NCBI GenBank assembly: GCA_018222805.1
Contig: JAAEZQ010000003.1
Coordinates: forward strand, 1 to 64,000
DNA length: 64,000 nucleotides
Reading direction: 5' to 3'
Source: Vibrionaceae bacterium
Lineage (GTDB): Bacteria > Pseudomonadota > Gammaproteobacteria > Enterobacterales > Vibrionaceae
The notes under the pieces were generated by a model that saw only the letters and a list, made by a program, of their open reading frames with translations, did not search any database and was not told the origin of the DNA. Positions 8,344 through 16,459 of this stretch are shown in pieces. The position numbers and the translations under genes are program-made. Positions within the stretch are counted from its first letter, which is position 1. Each line of letters begins with the position of its first letter.

Positions 8344-9001
8344 AACCAACTCCTCGCAGAGTATGTATAAGTTGAGAACCAAAGTCTTTATCGACCTTAC
8401 TTCGTAAGCGGCATACTAATACGTCCACAACATTGGTTTGAGGATCAAACTGATGCCCCCATACTTGCTCCAATATCGCCGTTTTTGAGATCACGACTTC
8501 TGGTCGTTCTAACAGTAACTTCATTAAGGTGAACTCACGCTGATTGAGATGAATGTCTATATCGCCTCGTTTTAAGGTATGCTTTAGCAGATCCAGTTTT
8601 AACTCGTTGTAGGTCAACTCTAGCGGTTGAGAGAAGTTTTGTTTCCCCCGACGAGCAAGTGACTGACATCTTGCTAACAGTTCTGGAAAAGCAAATGGCT
8701 TGACTAAATAATCATCTGCGCCTGATGTGAGTCCTTGAACGCGTTCTTCAACGGAGTGTTTCGCACTCAGGATGAGAATCGGTGTTGTATGGCCTTCTCC
8801 TCTAAACTGCGCGAGTACTTCAAGCCCACTTTTTTGTGGCAACATTAGATCTAAAATAATGACGTCATAATCTCCGGTTAACGCTTCGTGTAGTCCATCG
8901 ACGCCGTTTGCAACGTGTTGTACTGTATCGCCTTCTTGCTGAAAGCCATTCAACAAAAATTTCGCAATATAGGTATCATCTTCAATTAGCAGTATTTTCA
9001 T
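8321..9001 (-). CDS. OmpR-family response regulator
   Basis: A 226-residue DNA-binding response regulator, partner of the overlapping sensor kinase. The receiver domain has acidic pocket EDD (residues 7-9), phospho-acceptor Asp51 (IILDLMLP) and a YLVKPF lysine. The C-terminal winged helix shows LNQREFTLMKLLLERPEVVISK and NVVDVLVCRLRSKVD, typical of the OmpR/PhoB group and closest in feel to CusR/QseB-like regulators. It lies first in the operon, divergent from the secreted 164-residue protein across a 170-bp gap where its target promoter probably lies. Confidence 0.9.
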   Translation of the reverse strand: MKILLIEDDTYIAKFLLNGFQQEGDTVQHVANGVDGLHEALTGDYDVIILDLMLPQKSGLEVLAQFRGEGHTTPILILSAKHSVEERVQGLTSGADDYLVKPFAFPELLARCQSLARRGKQNFSQPLELTYNELKLDLLKHTLKRGDIDIHLNQREFTLMKLLLERPEVVISKTAILEQVWGHQFDPQTNVVDVLVCRLRSKVDKDFGSQLIHTLRGVGYVLKSQH

Positions 9002-9171
9002 TGGTTTTTCTTTCCATTCAATAGCGGGGAGTGCTTGTGAGACACTCTAGCAATAATATTTCCTTTGATGACTATATATTGCAATTTTGTAATGCTTGCG
9101 TAAGCCGACAGCAATAGAACCTCAGCTATAGTGACTGTGTTGATTACAACGATAGTTTAAATGGAGTAAAC

Positions 9172-9666
9172 ATGAACAACGTAAAACAAACCGCTTTAAT
9201 CGCAGCGCTTGGATTTTTCTCCGCAAATGCTCTTGCTGCAGATAAAGCTGCCACAGTAAGCATGGAGCAAATTTCATCCAAGTCAGCTTTCATCCTAGCT
9301 CAAGAAACTGTAAACCAATGTGAAGCGAAGGGCTATAAAGTGTCGGCGACCGTGGTGGATCCGTCAGGCTACGTGATTGCCCAGCTACGCTCAGATGGCG
9401 CCGGTGTTCATACTCTTGACAGCTCACGTCAAAAAGCATTTACCTCAGCAAGTATGAGGCAGCCGACGGGCAACCTGATGAAGCTCATTGCTGAGAAGCC
9501 AATCATGCAACCGTTGCAAAATATGAATGATAACCTTCTGTTTTTGGAAGGTGCACTTCCGATTGAAATTAACGGCAAGATCGTTGGTGCCATCGGCGTT
9601 GGCGGAGCACCTGGTGGCCATCTCGATGCTGCTTGTGCAGAAAATGCGATGAAAAAGGTGTTGTAA
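9172..9666 (+). CDS. Secreted GlcG/HbpS-family protein (heme-binding-protein-like)
   Basis: 164 residues. A clear signal peptide (MNNVKQTALIAALGFFSANALA, cleavage before ADKAA) directs it to the periplasm. The mature part is a single GlcG/HbpS/PduO-C-type domain: VVDPSGYVIAQLRSDGAGVHTLDSSRQKAF, then glycine-rich GAIGVGGAPGGHLDAACA at the C-terminus. In Streptomyces, the HbpS member binds heme and modulates a neighbouring two-component system (SenS-SenR). Here too the gene is divergent from a sensor/regulator pair, so a ligand-sensing or stress role is inferred. Heme binding is not demonstrated by the sequence. A hairpin follows the stop. Confidence 0.8.
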   Translation: MNNVKQTALIAALGFFSANALAADKAATVSMEQISSKSAFILAQETVNQCEAKGYKVSATVVDPSGYVIAQLRSDGAGVHTLDSSRQKAFTSASMRQPTGNLMKLIAEKPIMQPLQNMNDNLLFLEGALPIEINGKIVGAIGVGGAPGGHLDAACAENAMKKVL

Positions 9667-9693
9667 TTTAAATCGCTTTGCCTCTGATATTCG

Positions 9694-9729
9694 CAAGCAC
9701 AATCTTCCCTGAAGGTTGTGCTTGTTTGC
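9694..9729 (+). terminator. Hairpin after the HbpS-like gene
   Basis: CAAGCACAA (9694-9702) pairs with TTGTGCTTG (9716-9724), followed by TTTGC. It is a plausible intrinsic terminator for the secreted-protein gene. Confidence 0.6.
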
Positions 9730-9773
9730 ATTCTAAGTATAGATAGTCCCTCTTATTTACTGACTAAAGCGGG

Positions 9774-9798
9774 CCCAAGTATCCTGAAGTTACTTGGG
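9774..9798. repeat. Vibrio-type CCCAAGTA...TACTTGGG intergenic palindrome
   Basis: CCCAAGTA (9774-9781) pairs with TACTTGGG (9791-9798). A shorter relative occurs at 13060-13085 and a half copy (TACCCAAGTAT) at about 1710-1720. Such elements are common between Vibrio genes. Here it lies between convergent genes. Confidence 0.6.
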
Positions 9799-9822
9799 TA
9801 TAAAAGAGACGGTTAGAATATA

Positions 9823-10683
9823 TTAAGCGAAAAGTGTTAAGCCAATATAAATACCGCACAAGGTATCGTGCCCAGAAGAGTGTCCAATTGCTAATAAATG
9901 ACTAATTTCTTCTCCGATATGCTTTTCATTATTAATGGCGGAATATAGGTCGACTATCTCTTGGCTGTATTGGTGCTCACAGGCTGACTGTAGCATGACG
10001 CGACTCACATCAGTGGTTCTATCCACTGCGTTGAGACAAGCAGATTGCAGGGTGGCAAAGTAGGGATGTTCAAGCACATCCAATACTGAAAGTAAGCCAA
10101 CTAGCAAGTCGTCTGAAGAAGGCGTTAATCCTGACCCAAAACCAACAAAGCACGTTAAATCAATGGCTAAAGAATGTCTCGCTACCGCATCTATAAACGT
10201 AAATAGCTTAGGGAGAAAATAATCCGATAGCATAGGTGAGTAGTAAGTGACAGTGGATGACATTGCCAACTTTTCACTGAGGCACAGTAAAGGGTAGATG
10301 CCCATTTCTTTCTGATGGGCATATAAATAGTTGTAGATCGTCGTCTTTATCTGCGGGGTTAACGAGATTTTGTGACTCAAATAAGGAGAAAATTGGATCA
10401 CAGACTGCGGATTAATTTTTAGTTGGTGTGGTCGAGGGGTAGACCCCTGCTGACTAAAAATAAGTTCAACCATATGATTTGGCTGCAAATGTTGAAACCA
10501 ATTCGTATCGTTGACCATTAAAGCACGCGGATTCATTCTTTTTGTTTCACTAATGACGGAAATTAACCCTAACTCACTGCTCAAATTACACGCAGAATTA
10601 AATACGGAGTGAACTTGAGCACAAATATAAGGTTTAACTTCTAACGCTTTATAGAGAGGCTGTGAAATTTTAATAACGTCCAT
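9823..10683 (-). CDS. allH: DUF2877 protein, AllH/YlbF-type oxamate carbamoyltransferase subunit
   Basis: A 286-residue cytoplasmic protein of the DUF2877 family. The signature GFGSGLTPSSDDLLVG is visible about two thirds along. In E. coli, AllH (YlbF) acts together with AllF (FdrA) and AllG (YlbE) as oxamate carbamoyltransferase, the phosphorolysis step that turns carbamoyl-oxamate (oxalurate) into oxamate and carbamoyl phosphate. Both partners are present 6 kb away on the other strand, although in E. coli the three are adjacent. The gene lies 17 bp downstream of a LysR-type gene on the same strand, so it may be co-transcribed with that regulator. Its exact contribution to catalysis is not known to me. 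Confidence 0.8.
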   Translation of the reverse strand: MDVIKISQPLYKALEVKPYICAQVHSVFNSACNLSSELGLISVISETKRMNPRALMVNDTNWFQHLQPNHMVELIFSQQGSTPRPHQLKINPQSVIQFSPYLSHKISLTPQIKTTIYNYLYAHQKEMGIYPLLCLSEKLAMSSTVTYYSPMLSDYFLPKLFTFIDAVARHSLAIDLTCFVGFGSGLTPSSDDLLVGLLSVLDVLEHPYFATLQSACLNAVDRTTDVSRVMLQSACEHQYSQEIVDLYSAINNEKHIGEEISHLLAIGHSSGHDTLCGIYIGLTLFA

Positions 10684-10700
10684 TCTAATTGTGACTGCTG

Positions 10701-11570
10701 TTATATATGCGGTTTACCAGTGTGCGTGTATTCAAGCTCAAATAAACGAACCAATGTCGTGGCGATTTTATGCAAGACAGGGCTATGCATATCCGCAATA
10801 TAGAGACCTAAATAAAGATCGTCGGCTGGAGCGAGAGACTGGAGCTCTTCAACGATGACATGCTCGTGTGTCTTACAGGTGCGAGGCAACAACGTCACAC
10901 CAAAGCCAATCGCGGATGCGGTCATGATCGCCGATAAATTGCTGCTGCAGTAGTTGATTCTGTGGCTGTAGCCTAGTTGGTCGAGTGAAGTCAGAATATG
11001 GTCGCGGTACAACGCTCCTGTTGGGAATAACACCAGTGGAACAACGGGATGGTGGAACGCTGGCGCCGAAGCGCTATCTAGCCAAAGCAGAGGCTCGTGG
11101 CGAAATGCAAAGGCGTTACCTAGAATCTGCTGTTTGGCAAGTACAATATCGTATTTTCCCGTTAAGTAGGATTGATAAAGATCGTTACTAAGACCTGAAG
11201 TAAATTCAAATAGAACGTTATCGCTTTGTTGGAAGGGGATAATGGCGCGTGTGACGTCGACAGAAAGATCGTCTGGTACACCAATTTTAATAATGGTCTG
11301 TTCGGAAGTGGCGTTTAAGTTGTCCAACATAGTGCTGTTCAGCTCAATGATGCGGTGCGCATAGCGCAATACAAACTCGCCTTTTTCGGTTAGGGTGACT
11401 TTTTGCGGCGTTCTTATCAGCAGGGTATCGCCGATGATCGATTCTAGTCGGTTAATCTGTTGGCTGATGGTGGACTGCGAGTTATGGATCCGGTCTGCAG
11501 CTCGGGTGAAGCTTCCTGTTTCGCAAACGGCGATATAAGTGAGTAGTAATTGGGGGTGGATCAATTTCAT
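10701..11570 (-). CDS. LysR-family transcriptional regulator
   Basis: About 290 residues, with an N-terminal winged helix-turn-helix (LLTYIAVCETGSFTRAADRIHNSQSTISQQINRLE) and a periplasmic-binding-protein-like effector domain. The frame opens at a GTG at 11594, but the ATG at 11570 has GAGGA at good spacing and starts directly with the DNA-binding domain. It is divergent from the CynX-like transporter across an AT-rich 245-bp gap, the usual LysR arrangement, and upstream of allH. It is therefore the likely regulator of the carbamoyl/ureide cluster. The inducer is unknown. Confidence 0.85.
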   Translation of the reverse strand: MKLIHPQLLLTYIAVCETGSFTRAADRIHNSQSTISQQINRLESIIGDTLLIRTPQKVTLTEKGEFVLRYAHRIIELNSTMLDNLNATSEQTIIKIGVPDDLSVDVTRAIIPFQQSDNVLFEFTSGLSNDLYQSYLTGKYDIVLAKQQILGNAFAFRHEPLLWLDSASAPAFHHPVVPLVLFPTGALYRDHILTSLDQLGYSHRINYCSSNLSAIMTASAIGFGVTLLPRTCKTHEHVIVEELQSLAPADDLYLGLYIADMHSPVLHKIATTLVRLFELEYTHTGKPHI

Positions 11571-11814
11571 TAACTCATTTCCTCGAATATCCACATATAA
11601 ATCGTTTTATTTTTAATCAATAATTTGGTGTATGAAATTAAGTGCTTAATTTAAACCATTACCAAGCAACTAATTCTAAAACTAACACTTTAATATAGAA
11701 AGTAAACCATCATTCGATTTATCAATGATTATGATTCAAAAGATTAATTTAACTATTGCTCAGCGACTACGTAAAATTTTTCTCTTCAAATAATTTATTC
11801 GATGCTATAGATAA

Positions 11815-13005
11815 ATGTACGATAAATATACGCAAAATATACTATCGATCAGAGTATTTGCGATAGTGATATTAATTGGACTGAATTTAAGGCCATTTTT
11901 AGTCGCAATCGGCCCCTCTATTGAGCAAATAGTTCAGGATACGGGGCTAGGCTATTCGGTGACTTCACTGTTGACGTTAATTCCAATGGCGCTAATGGGG
12001 GCTGGGGCGTTAATTATCACTCGCTTTCCGTTTCTTGCAGAAAAGGTCAATTATTTGCTTTTGGCCCTGCTGATGTTAATGATAGGTAACTCGCTGCGAC
12101 TGTTTGCTGAAAACGGCGCGGTTCTACTGCTCTCCACATTTGTTTGTGGCGGTGCGGTGGCATTGATACAGTCTTGTGTACCACGCTTAATCAAACAGCA
12201 TTTTATAAAGCAGATGCCGGTCGTTGTCGGTTGTTACTCCGCCTCTCTAATGGTTGGTGGGGCGTTGGGGGCGTTGGTTAGCCAGACGCTAATCGGTGAA
12301 GGCCTATCGTGGCGTGAAAGTATGGCTTGGTTGGCGTTACCCTGTTTGCTGACTTTGATACTGGCTGGCGTGGGACTACCGCGCAGAAATATATCACCGA
12401 ACGGTCGAACCGAATGGACACAACTTTTTCGGCAAATCAGTACTTGGGAATTGGTGCTTTTGTTCGGGCTTGTTAACGGTGGGTATGCGTCAATTGTGAC
12501 TTGGTTGCCTCCGTATTATCAGAAGCTGGGTTTCGCTCCTGAGCAGAGCAGCCATTTGATCTTCGCGTTGTCGATAATACAGGCGTGCTGCGCGTTGCTA
12601 TTGCCGATGAGAATCAAACACCATGGCGATCGGCGTGTTTGGCTGATGGCGATGTTAACGTCATTAATTTTGGGGTTGCTCGGTGTGATGTTTTGGCCAC
12701 AGCCGTTGTCATACCTTTGGGCAGCGCTTAGCGGTATAGGGTTGGGAGGCGGTTTTTCTATTTGTATGTTACTGGCCTTGGAGCGGTATCAAAGCCTAGA
12801 ACATTCCAATGCGCTGAGTGTGATCATGCAAGGCGGTGGCTTTTTATTGGCGTCTTTATTTCCGCTGGTTTTTATCCTTTTCGTTGAGTTGTCTGGGGAG
12901 TTTTCTAGCGGTTGGATGATGCAAGTCATGTCGTTATTGTTTGCAACATTACTCTGTTTACGTCTACCTAAATTGCGACAACATCAGCCAGAGCCCAATC
13001 ATTGA
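11815..13005 (+). CDS. MFS transporter, CynX/NimT (cyanate-permease-like) family
   Basis: A 396-residue inner-membrane protein with about twelve hydrophobic segments. The first carries the NLRPFLVAIGPS motif typical of the CynX/NimT group of MFS transporters. Family members have been linked to cyanate and nitroimidazoles, but most have unknown substrates. The ATG has only a weak SD, so the exact start is uncertain. Divergent from the LysR gene and near allH, it is a good candidate importer for the small anionic ureide or amide that feeds AllFGH (for example oxalurate or a relative); this is inference from context. Confidence 0.8.
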   Translation: MYDKYTQNILSIRVFAIVILIGLNLRPFLVAIGPSIEQIVQDTGLGYSVTSLLTLIPMALMGAGALIITRFPFLAEKVNYLLLALLMLMIGNSLRLFAENGAVLLLSTFVCGGAVALIQSCVPRLIKQHFIKQMPVVVGCYSASLMVGGALGALVSQTLIGEGLSWRESMAWLALPCLLTLILAGVGLPRRNISPNGRTEWTQLFRQISTWELVLLFGLVNGGYASIVTWLPPYYQKLGFAPEQSSHLIFALSIIQACCALLLPMRIKHHGDRRVWLMAMLTSLILGLLGVMFWPQPLSYLWAALSGIGLGGGFSICMLLALERYQSLEHSNALSVIMQGGGFLLASLFPLVFILFVELSGEFSSGWMMQVMSLLFATLLCLRLPKLRQHQPEPNH

Positions 13006-13510
13006 GCCAGCGTGCTACACAAAGCCTTCGACTCTCAGCTGTCATGAACGCTTTTGATGCCCAAGTGATTTCTGTTTTACTTGGGTATTCATCTCAATTC
13101 AATTCTTATCTTTCAGATCTGATAATTAACCGCTCAAAGTTCCATATTCCAGAATATAACCAAGACTCTTTAATTTACATAGATAACAATTCAGTGATTG
13201 AATCGTGCCTATTTGTATTTTAAATATTCAACTAAGCACAGAGCTTAATGCTGGTGTGATTAGCTTCATAAATATAACGTTAAAGACTCCGCTAGGAAAT
13301 CGGGAATAATTTGCCTGTTATCACATAAATCCACTATTTTCATCCGGTTTTGTTATCGGTTTGTTTCAATGCGTAGTGTTTTTGAGTTGCTATTACCAGT
13401 TTAGATAATCGTCATCCATTTTATTAATTTATAAATCTTATCTAATCTTGCTAGTTTTAATCTTGTTTTAACGATATGAAAAAACAGTTAATAACATTAG
13501 GACAATAACT
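13006..13510. other. 505-bp intergenic region before the NCS2 permease
   Basis: It contains a copy of the Vibrio palindrome, CCCAAGT (13060-13066) pairing with ACTTGGG (13079-13085), which may terminate the transporter gene. The 73-residue open frame across it (13002-13223) has no SD and contains the repeat, so it is not called. The last 250 bp are AT-rich and probably carry the promoter for the permease operon. No purine riboswitch core could be recognised. Confidence 0.5.
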
Positions 13511-15064
13511 ATGGATATGACAAAAATATGGCGAAAAGGCGATTGGGCTGCATTCTTTGGCCTATTTACCAATAACTTAACTAACTTATTAACCATGATG
13601 GGCTTACTGCTTTTTGTGGTTGGTTTACCTAAAGATTTTGTGATGGGCCAAGTGGCTCCAGCATTCGGTTTTGCGGTGATGTGCGCGAGTGTTTTTTACG
13701 CGTGGTTTGCTTACAAGCTGAAAAAAGAAACAGGGCGTGACGATGTGACGGCGCTTCCTTCTGGTCCGAGCGCTCCCTCTATTTTTACTGTGACCTTCTT
13801 GGTGATTATGCCGGTATACCAAACCACGCAAAACGCCCAGTTTGCGATTCAGATTGCGCTGGTTTGGTGTTTTGTCGAGGCGATGATCCTGCTCGTAGGC
13901 TCTTTCTTTGGTGATGCGATTCGCCGTATTGTGCCTCGCACCGTCTTGCTGTCCTGTCTTGCGGGCCTTGGTCTAACATTATTGGCTCTCAACCCAATGC
14001 TGCAAGCGTTTTCCACTCCGGTTGTGTCGTTTGTGGTTCTTGGTTTGATTTTCATTAACTGGTTTGGCTCAAAGCCACTGTTCCCTAGAATTCCTACCGG
14101 TCTGCTACTGATTCTTGTCGGTACGGTACTGGCTTGGGTATTTGGTCTGCAGTCGCCAGAAGCGATTGTTGCGTCGTTGTCTGACATGGGCTTTAACCCT
14201 CCGGGTTTGCACATAGATGATTTTATTGACGGCATCCCTCATGCACTGCCTTACTTGGCATCAGCAGTACCACTAGGTCTGGCGAACTATGTATTTGACT
14301 TGGAGAACATTGAAAGTGCGGATGCGGCAGGCGATGCGTACCCAACACGTAAAGTCATGACGGTTAATGGCCTATCTTCAATGGTTGGTGCGTTTTTAGG
14401 TAACCCATTCCCGGTGACGGTATATGTGGGACACGCGGCATACAAAGAAATGGGCGCGGGTATTGGTTACACCTTGTTTAACGGCGTGATCATGTTTGTG
14501 GTGTCTCTGCTTGGTTTGGGCGCATTACTACTCAGTTTGATCCCGGGTGCGGCTATTGCTCCAATCCTTGTTTACATCGGTATCGTTACTGCCAACCAAG
14601 TGGTGCGTGAGTCACCAAAACTCGAAGTCCCAGCTATCTTTGTTTGTTTGTTCCCTTGGGTTGGCTACTGGGCACTGACCATGTTCAAAAATACATTGGC
14701 AACGGCAGGCACGAACGCGTATGAAGTGGGCATTGATGCACTGGCAGCTAAAGGTATCTACTACGAAGGTATGGTCGGCTTAGGTAACGGTGCACCGCTT
14801 GCTAGCTTGCTTTGGGGTTGTATGGTGGTCTTTGCTATCAATAACACGCCTCTGCGCGCTGTGGTAGCGGCACTGATCGCGGCCTTCCTCTCAATCATCG
14901 GCTTCATTCACGCAAATGGTGTTGGATTCGCCCAACCCGAATCAATGATGTTTGTGTACTCTTACTTAATGCTTGCTGGGCTGTTCGGCATCAAGCACTT
15001 TGCTAACGTGAAAGAAAATGTCACTGAATTAGAAGCACAGAAATTAAAGTCGGAAACGGCGTAA
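13511..15064 (+). CDS. NCS2/AzgA-like xanthine/uracil-type permease
   Basis: A 517-residue polytopic inner-membrane protein, about 12-14 hydrophobic segments. The loop GRDDVTALPSGPSAPSIF resembles the conserved D-V-x-A-L-P motif of AzgA-type NCS2 purine permeases. It opens a tight run: permease, ankyrin/TPR protein 10 bp downstream, then allF-allG. This context points to uptake of a purine or purine-derived ureide whose carbamoyl group is processed by AllFG. The nucleobase itself cannot be read from the sequence. The first Met is preceded by AGGACAATAACT. Confidence 0.82.
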   Translation: MDMTKIWRKGDWAAFFGLFTNNLTNLLTMMGLLLFVVGLPKDFVMGQVAPAFGFAVMCASVFYAWFAYKLKKETGRDDVTALPSGPSAPSIFTVTFLVIMPVYQTTQNAQFAIQIALVWCFVEAMILLVGSFFGDAIRRIVPRTVLLSCLAGLGLTLLALNPMLQAFSTPVVSFVVLGLIFINWFGSKPLFPRIPTGLLLILVGTVLAWVFGLQSPEAIVASLSDMGFNPPGLHIDDFIDGIPHALPYLASAVPLGLANYVFDLENIESADAAGDAYPTRKVMTVNGLSSMVGAFLGNPFPVTVYVGHAAYKEMGAGIGYTLFNGVIMFVVSLLGLGALLLSLIPGAAIAPILVYIGIVTANQVVRESPKLEVPAIFVCLFPWVGYWALTMFKNTLATAGTNAYEVGIDALAAKGIYYEGMVGLGNGAPLASLLWGCMVVFAINNTPLRAVVAALIAAFLSIIGFIHANGVGFAQPESMMFVYSYLMLAGLFGIKHFANVKENVTELEAQKLKSETA

Positions 15065-15074
15065 AGGAAACATT

Positions 15075-16334
15075 ATGAACAGTAATATTTCATTATCACT
15101 GCACGACCTAGTCAAAGCAGGTTCACCGAACGATGTGATGCGACAGTTAGAGAATGGTGCCTTAATTGACACTCGTGATGACAACGGCTGCACGCCACTG
15201 ATGATTGCAGTGCAAAATAATAATGTTGCTATGGCTGAGTTGCTCTTGGAAAAGGGGGCAGATGCTAACGCACGCGATGTCACTATGCTAACGCCTTATC
15301 TGTGTGCGGGTGCAAATGGCTTTCACGAGCTGTTGTCACTGACTCTCAAATATGGTGCTGATGTGACTAGCGTTAACCGTTTTGGTGGTACTCCGCTGCT
15401 GCCATCAAGTGAAAAAGGTTTTCTGCGTACTGTACAAGTTAGTCTAGAGGCTGGTATTCCGGTCAACCACGCGAATAAACTCGGTTGGTCTGCGTTGTTA
15501 GAAGCGGTCATTCTTGGTGATGGTGGTTATTTGTATGGTGATGTGATTGAGGTTCTATTAGGTGCAGGCGCAGATCAACACCTTAAAGATCGTGACGGTA
15601 TTAGTGCGCTACAACATGCACAAGCGCGAAAGCAAACGAGAATTGTCGAGCTAATGACTGACGCTGAAGCACTGCGTCAACGCCAAAGTGACATATTGCG
15701 TCAAGTCAAAGCACATATTTCCGCTTTTGAATACGAGCAAGCACTAGGTATATTGGTTGCGAACCCATCTGACTTTTATGACAAAGTAGGTTATCACTAC
15801 TACCACGGCTACGTGTTAATGGAATTGGGCCGTTATCAAGAAGCTGTTGATGCTTACCGCGAAGGTTTGCCGCTGAGTGACAACCCTGCTGAGTTTCATT
15901 TGTATATTGCCAATAGCTACCGCTTGGCAAAACAGAGTGAGCAAGCATTAGCGGAGTTTGATCTCGGGATCGCAGCGGATCCTAACTCATCGTTTGTGCG
16001 ATATCACAAGTCGAACTACCTGCGTGAGTTGGGCATGCATGAAGTCGCCGTCGACACGATGCGTCAATTGTTAGCAGCGGAGCCAAATCGTTACGATTAC
16101 TCGTTCCATTTGGCGAATAGCTTGCGTTCATTGGGCCGACATAGTGAAGCGATATGCGCGATCGAAAATGCAATTACTCATGATTCCACCAATGCTCTGT
16201 ATTATTTACATAAAGGAAAATCATTAGAGTTAATTGGCGAAAATAAACAAGCATTAATACTCGTAAATTATGCAATTGATGTTTGTGATGATGAAAGTGA
16301 ATTATTGGAATTTAAACGTCAACTACTCAATTAA
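15075..16334 (+). CDS. Ankyrin-repeat plus TPR-repeat protein
   Basis: A 419-residue cytoplasmic protein without signal peptide. Residues ~5-195 form about five ankyrin repeats (NGCTPLMIAVQNNNVAMAEL, LLEKGADANARD, HLKDRDGISALQHAQ). Residues ~205-415 form tetratricopeptide repeats (GYVLMELGRYQEAVDAYREG, ANSYRLAKQSEQALAEFDLG, ANSLRSLGRHSEAICAIENA). Both are protein-interaction scaffolds and no catalytic motif is seen. AAAGGAAAC precedes the ATG. It is locked between the purine-type permease and allF, so it probably acts on them, for instance as an assembly or regulatory partner. I know no described role for such a protein in this pathway. Confidence 0.85.
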   Translation: MNSNISLSLHDLVKAGSPNDVMRQLENGALIDTRDDNGCTPLMIAVQNNNVAMAELLLEKGADANARDVTMLTPYLCAGANGFHELLSLTLKYGADVTSVNRFGGTPLLPSSEKGFLRTVQVSLEAGIPVNHANKLGWSALLEAVILGDGGYLYGDVIEVLLGAGADQHLKDRDGISALQHAQARKQTRIVELMTDAEALRQRQSDILRQVKAHISAFEYEQALGILVANPSDFYDKVGYHYYHGYVLMELGRYQEAVDAYREGLPLSDNPAEFHLYIANSYRLAKQSEQALAEFDLGIAADPNSSFVRYHKSNYLRELGMHEVAVDTMRQLLAAEPNRYDYSFHLANSLRSLGRHSEAICAIENAITHDSTNALYYLHKGKSLELIGENKQALILVNYAIDVCDDESELLEFKRQLLN

Positions 16335-16394
16335 TAAATAACGATTTATTAATTGGAATAATTTAAAACAAATTATTTCGTTATTCACACTTTG

Positions 16395-16429
16395 TGGCAA
16401 TAGTGACAGAGTTGGGTTCACTATTGCCA
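16395..16429 (+). promoter_or_regulatory. Perfect 12-bp hairpin ahead of allF
   Basis: TGGCAATAGTGA (16395-16406) pairs perfectly with TCACTATTGCCA (16418-16429), loop 11 nt. It ends 30 bp before the allF start and is followed by A-rich, not T-rich, sequence. An RNA processing/stabilising element or a regulator site is therefore more likely than a plain terminator. Confidence 0.55.
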
Positions 16430-16459
16430 AAATAAAGTAAAGATATAAAAGAGGCGAAT

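Noticed and set aside
13002..13223. A 73-codon open frame overlapping the end of the CynX-like gene
   Set aside because: It begins inside the MFS stop region, has no SD and contains the Vibrio CCCAAGT palindrome, so it is intergenic sequence.
13224..13510. Purine riboswitch before the NCS2 permease
   Set aside because: I looked for the conserved purine-aptamer core and pairing but could not recognise it.
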